This document shows positions 59,451-64,000 of a DNA stretch of 64,000 nucleotides, in pieces; position 1 is the stretch's first letter; every line of letters begins with the position of its first letter. The notes under the pieces were generated by a model. The model made no database searches, was not told the DNA's origin, and worked only from the letters and a program-made list of their open reading frames with translations. The position numbers were made by a program, and so were the translations under genes. Origin of the DNA: Paralvinella palmiformis (taxonomy: Eukaryota; Annelida; Polychaeta; Terebellida; Alvinellidae). The stretch is taken from NCBI GenBank assembly GCA_025642065.1, contig JAODUP010000044.1, positions 1,500,001 to 1,564,000 on the forward strand, read 5' to 3'.

Positions 59451-59756
59451 TGCCTCTATGGCCTAGTGGGTAAGAGCATGAGACTTTCTAATGCATGGTC
59501 ATGCTGTGTGGGAGATCGGAGATTTGAATCTCGACCTTGGCATTATAGTAGGAGGAAGTTTTCAAACAACCAGGCAACTGGTAAGGTTTTCTCTGTTGAA
59601 TATTTGCTAAATTGAATCTATTGTAAATTCTAAATTTATTTAAAATTAGTCCCCGTGGTGAAGCAGTAAATTACAGACCATATGAATCTCCCTCATTTGA
59701 GGTAGCTGAGCCAGGTAAAATAACTGCCATTTTGGCCATTATTATTATTTTATATT
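59451..59756 (+). repeat. tRNA-derived SINE (SINE-B), near full-length
   Basis: Head TGCCTCTATGGCCTAGTGGG with A box GGCCTAGTGGGTAAGAGC and B box AGATTTGAATCTC. The body has CATTATAGTAGGAGGAAG and CAGGCAACTGGTAAGGTTTT; the 3' part is CCCCGTGGTGAAGCAGTAAA..., ending CCATTATTATTATT. Ends in an ATT tail as LINE-mobilised SINEs do. Confidence 0.75.
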
Positions 59757-60366
59757 AATCCAGTTTAGATTGTGAATGTACATATTAGCTATGAAATCCA
59801 GTCACCAGGTCAATGATACTAGCAAATTGGTATATTATTATGACTCAATGTATCAGGTGTACATATATGTGTAGGGATATGCACATACATACACCCGAGG
59901 GTACCACAGTAAGAGAGCCCTTAGGCTATGTGGTTGCCTAGGTAACTGGTAGAATTATATACTGAAAATAGATCTGAATATTTATGTAGTGTCTGCAATA
60001 ATTTCCTTATGTGATGTATATTATATACCATGTTATCCGAAATAATTGTCTATCTATCTATCTACTGGCTCTGTATTAACATGGCACTTGCATCATATAT
60101 TGATTTATACAACTTTGCTTTCCATGTTTTCAAATTTCATAGGGTTCTATAATTCTATGCAATTGCCTTGGGTAATGTGGGTGTTTCATATTTGGATTCA
60201 AATCTGACTTGTGTTTGTCGGCTGTTTTACTGCCATATGTCCCAGGTATGACCAGAAATGAAGTTAAACAAAGAGTTCACTCAATCACAATATGGCAACG
60301 TCATTGTTCCAGCACCACGATGTTGAGCCAGATATTTTGAAATGTTTTCCCAAAAGTAATGTTTAG

Positions 60367-60405
<39 letters not shown>

Positions 60406-60430
60406 CTCCATTCACTAATTAAAATAGAAT

Positions 60431-62892
60431 CCGGGACATTTAGCCAATGGACAGTTAGCCAACGGACACTTAGCCAATATTTGCAGGGGGGACATTTAGC
60501 CAACCTTCAAATTTTTTGATTATGTTTATGTGAGTTTTCATAAATATAGTTGTTTCAATAAATACAAAACATTGTATGTAATTGTATTTTTGTAATTCAT
60601 TGTACAAATGTAACAAACACAAAGTGAGGTATCATATTCTAAAACTTGCAAACATGGATTTTATATATAGTCCACAGCTGTTATATTCAATCATCATAGT
60701 GTATGTAATTGAATTTTATTCAATTCATTGTACGAATGTAATGATCACAAACAATTGTCTCATACTCTAAAATTTGAAAACACAAACATTGCCTATAATA
60801 CATTCTTTATTTCTGACATGTTGTCTATAGGTGTACATTTTCAGTATTCCTATTATTAAGTCTACGTTGTGTACTTTTAATATGTTTGTTTGTATTATCT
60901 AAATTTTTTCCATATTTTGTATTTCTTAACTTGAATAAAATATTGAGTCATTTAAGAACAGAAAAAGAAAAGAAAAACATAGCGAACCATAATAATCTCA
61001 TTTAAATTTATCACTCAAATAATGACGAGTATTTCTTTATAGTGTCTGTAATTAACAAAACATCAAAATGCTCAATGGCTTCAATGCCATTTCATGTCTT
61101 GCATACGGTTATTGAATTTTGGTTTAAATACAGACTTATATCTGTATGATTTAAAAATGTGTGACACAGACTACCGGTATGTCACGAACTCGATAATCAT
61201 ATCCTCGTTTATCCCACATATTATCATGCAACAAACCTTGTGGGATCAACAAATTCTGACTGTACATAAAACAGAATCACTGTAAAGGAAGCCAGATCTA
61301 CTTGCCCTGGGGCCCTTTTATCCTACTAGCCTATAGAAGCCACTGGTTCCAGGTGAAAGAAGTTAAGTGTCACTGGGGATGGTCTGGTCAACTTGAAGGT
61401 ACACCAAACAGAAGCACTGTAAACAAAGCCAGATCTATTTGCACTAGGTGACCCATTTATTTGATAGTGTCTTTCACATACATGCATTTTTATTAGCACA
61501 CTACTCAATATTTGGAGTAGGGACAGTTGCTCACCTGGACACTTGCTCACCAAGCAAATGAAAAAGTGGACACTTGCTGACCAGTGAATTTTTAATGAGA
61601 GAAAATGTTTTTACAATTATATTAATAAAATAAAATCTGAACTTTAATTCCCTAACAATTGGTAATATTCATCCCAATAATTATATAAGTAATATGATAC
61701 TAAGAAATATATTTCTGAATTAAAAATCATTTAATGTTTTTAAATTTTTCCTCATTAAAAATTCACTGGTGAGCAAGTGTCCACTTTTTCATTTTGTTTG
61801 GTGAGCAACTATCTGGGTGAGCAACTTTCCTACACCCTAATATCTGACATATGAATGTCTACATGAATACTAGGAATATAACAAAATAATGACATTTATT
61901 GTTCTTCTGCACACAAAGTAAATATTGTCTATCTGAACAGTTAAATAGTCTAATTCAGCACTGCCTCTGAGAGTCCTATAGCAGAATACCATCTTAAAAG
62001 CTTTACTGTTGCATGGAAGATAGTGCACTTTAGTGTGAATATTTACAAGGTTTGAAAATATTCGCTCATTTGATGCTGATGAAACTGAATCCATTGAACA
62101 TTTTGTGTAGTGGACTATTATTAGCTTGCTGATGATCACACTTTTTGCACATTTCTTATTTCCAACGGCAACATGTAAAAGATGTTCCCAAGTGGAATTC
62201 TCTGGCCTTCCACCTTTATACAGTACTAAAGGCTAGATATCAAATAATAATGTATTAGTTCAATAATTTAAGCCAACATGTAGGTATGTATCAATGTGAT
62301 ATAACACTATGATCATGAGAAAGTGTAACACTGCTTCAAATTAAATTCAGACTGGCCTTCTATAATGAGGCAAAATGAAGTCACATTTTAAAACTATGAT
62401 ATATCACCTGGGTTATGCAGTCACATCTTAACATTACAATACACGTATGTGTCAATATTGGATAGAGGATTATTCTGAGACTAGTAGATTATCTGCCGTA
62501 TATACAAGTAGTAATAACCCACACACCAAATATAGTTAAGTAGTTAACGGTGTTAATAACGTCTGTGTAAAAAAAACTCCCAACCCTGACATGCTGTATA
62601 TCATTATTTATATTTAGGTATAATACAGGAGAAAACAGTATACATTAATATAAATATACAAATTGTACAAAAAGCAGCAATAATTATTATGTTACTAACA
62701 TCTTATCTAAAGATAGTCCTATATTTGCAATATCCATAAACAGAACATAATATTAACAGCGCACACACAAACTCAAAATATAACAATATACATGTAGATG
62801 TAAGATGAAAATTTCGAATGTTGGCTAAATGTCCCCCCTGCAAATATTGGCTAAATGTCCGTTGGCTAAATGTCTGTTGGCTAAATATCTGG
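60431..62892. mobile_element. hAT-like element with ACATTTAGCCAA-repeat inverted ends
   Basis: The left end (60431-60515) and right end (62812-62892) are inverted repeats of about 80 bp, each with four copies of GGACATTTAGCCAA-like units around TATTTGCAGGGGGGACAT. On the minus strand inside, about 62245-62130 gives KGGRPENSTWEHLLHVAVGN and KKCAKS (BED-finger-like). Directly after it comes SSASNERIFSNLVNIHTKVH and KMVFCYRTLRG, like the hAT C-terminal dimerisation region (61870-62139 frame). The catalytic middle is missing. No clean 8-bp target duplication is visible. Confidence 0.6.
61518..61839. mobile_element. Nested 322-bp MITE with GTTGCTCACC repeats
   Basis: Inverted ends of about 80-90 bp: TAGGGACAGTTGCTCACC... 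and TAGGGTGTAGGAAAGTTGCT... (right end as reverse complement). They share AAAAAGTGGACACTTGCT and CCAGTGAATTTTTAATGAG. Flanks ATATTTGG and ATATCTGA could be a mutated 8-bp duplication. A fragment of this family occurs at about 35961-36000. Confidence 0.6.
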
Positions 62893-62947
62893 ATACCTGT
62901 TATATTACTATATCTATGTATATAGTTTTAAACACTGATGTGCTTTG

Positions 62948-63085
62948 AGAGAGAAATGATTAATTGCTGTTCAAACTCGGGTACATTTAAAATGTTGTAA
63001 CGGTTTGGAAATATTTAGAGAGAAATGATTAATAGCTGTTCAGACTTTGGTATGTTTAAAATGTTGTAACGGTTTGGAAATATTT
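62948..63085. repeat. Two 69-bp tandem units
   Basis: AGAGAGAAATGATTAAT...ATGTTGTAACGGTTTGGAAA repeated once with about 90 percent identity. Confidence 0.8.
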
Positions 63086-63420
63086 AAAACTGAAATTGAA
63101 AAATGAGTTCCATGCCAAATTCGAATGCCATTGGCTTAGCTTTGTTGTTCGGATTTCGCGAGGGACCTGAATATTTCTCATTGGCTGTTTCGTAATCCAT
63201 GTAACCTCTGACCCAGCTTAGAGCTGGCAACCCTTTTTAAAATTTAAATCAGTTTTTGTTTGGATCTCAGTGAATGTAGTCGAAAAGTGAATTGTTGTAA
63301 AAGTTATTGAAAATGGAAATGTGAATATCATATATGGATCATTGGTATTCATTAACAATGGATCGTGAATAAACGGATCATGACTTATCAAGTCTCAATT
63401 GCTGGTGTGTGTTAGACGGA
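63064..63420 (+). repeat. Possible solo LTR
   Basis: Begins TGTTGTAACGG, contains an AATAAA (63369-63374) and ends near GTGTGTTAGACGGAATCA. The TG start, polyadenylation signal and CA end suit an LTR, but no second LTR or primer-binding site is certain. Confidence 0.25.
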
Positions 63421-63537
63421 ATCATGAACTTTAAATGGAACCCCAGTATATAAAATAACAACACAGGAAAGCAGATCCTCAGGGCTCGTGAAGAGCCCAC
63501 CCCAAAATCCTGATAATAGGTAGAACCTCAGTGACAG

Positions 63538-63544
<7 letters not shown>

Positions 63545-63593
<49 letters not shown>
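63545..63593. repeat. (TA)n microsatellite
   Basis: About 24 TA units. The remaining sequence to the window end is AT-rich with nothing recognised. Confidence 0.9.
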
Positions 63594-63594
<1 letters not shown>

Positions 63595-64000
63595 TATTTA
63601 TTCATTCATACATGCATACAAACATGTACATGCACATACTTCATATACATTTGCATATAGATCTAATTATATTAATTAAAGTTTATCTTTCTTTACTTCA
63701 GTGATGAAGCTGTCCTTATTTTAACACTTGTACCTCTTGCAACATCTTGGAATCCACACATGTGATGGTCATTTCTTAAAATTACAACATATAATATATC
63801 ATATAGTACACTGGAATATCAAAACTGTAATGTGATTAATTAATGTTGTTGAAATTTGGGTAGAGATCCCTGGCTGTTATCTAATGGGCACTGGCATCTG
63901 GTGTTGATTTTTGTTGTGTTGTTATAACGTTATTGTTACTGGTGATATTTGATTAATTAAGAAAATTGCTGACATTTTATATCCATAATATTTGTTGAGA

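Overview
This is animal nuclear DNA. It is AT-rich, carries long dinucleotide to tetranucleotide microsatellites, has GT-AG introns in split genes, and is densely packed with non-LTR retrotransposons, tRNA-derived SINEs and DNA-transposon relics. No operons, Shine-Dalgarno sites or bacterial/phage genes are visible. The repeat mix (MULE, hAT, pogo and CR1/Jockey-like elements) together with a multi-KR secreted precursor and an UNC5-type gene suggests a lophotrochozoan invertebrate, probably a mollusc. That assignment is inference.

Two host genes can be built exon by exon, both on the + strand. (1) A secreted, dibasic-cleaved precursor of 212 residues has coding exons 16775-16901 and 19208-19719. 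Its 5' UTR intron ends at 16769, and a TATA-box promoter plus 5' leader exon is proposed at about 12098-12426. It looks like a neuropeptide/protein prohormone whose core, between the signal peptide and an RKR site, holds only two cysteines. I cannot name the family. It lies in a repeat-poor, locally CpG-rich stretch (about 7.2-20.6 kb) with perfect CRE and AP-1 sites. (2) An UNC5-type ZU5-UPA-death-domain gene spans at least 44697-59019 in twelve exons whose splice phases all agree, giving 676 residues ending at the stop. Its 5' part (ectodomain, membrane segment) was not found; a 35-bp exon at 40025-40059 is phase-compatible. The intron inside its death domain appears to be a GC-AG intron.

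The rest is mobile DNA. 1-7.2 kb: a MULE transposase relic, an 8-bp-TSD hAT derivative, and two copies of one LINE with another LINE inserted between them. 21.6-39.6 kb: two copies of a LINE with an unusual FPDD motif, a 3.4-kb element with about 460-bp inverted repeats holding a decayed cysteine-rich ORF, a Ty3/gypsy pol relic abutting an RNase-H LINE, a TTAA-flanked MITE, a MULE with cleaved-repeat ends, a palindrome cluster, and SINEs. 40.4-42.9 kb: a LINE with an exact 380-bp internal tandem duplication. The introns of the UNC5-type gene carry a hAT BED-finger relic, SINEs with clear target-site duplications, an internally deleted pogo element and a 5'-truncated RNase-H LINE. 59.4-63.6 kb: a SINE, a hAT-like element keeping only the BED and C-terminal parts of its transposase, a nested MITE and a possible LTR.

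The most useful leads are the unassigned prohormone with its proposed promoter, the GC-AG intron, the inverted-repeat element with a possible captured exon, and the insertions whose empty sites can be read from paralogous copies within the same window.
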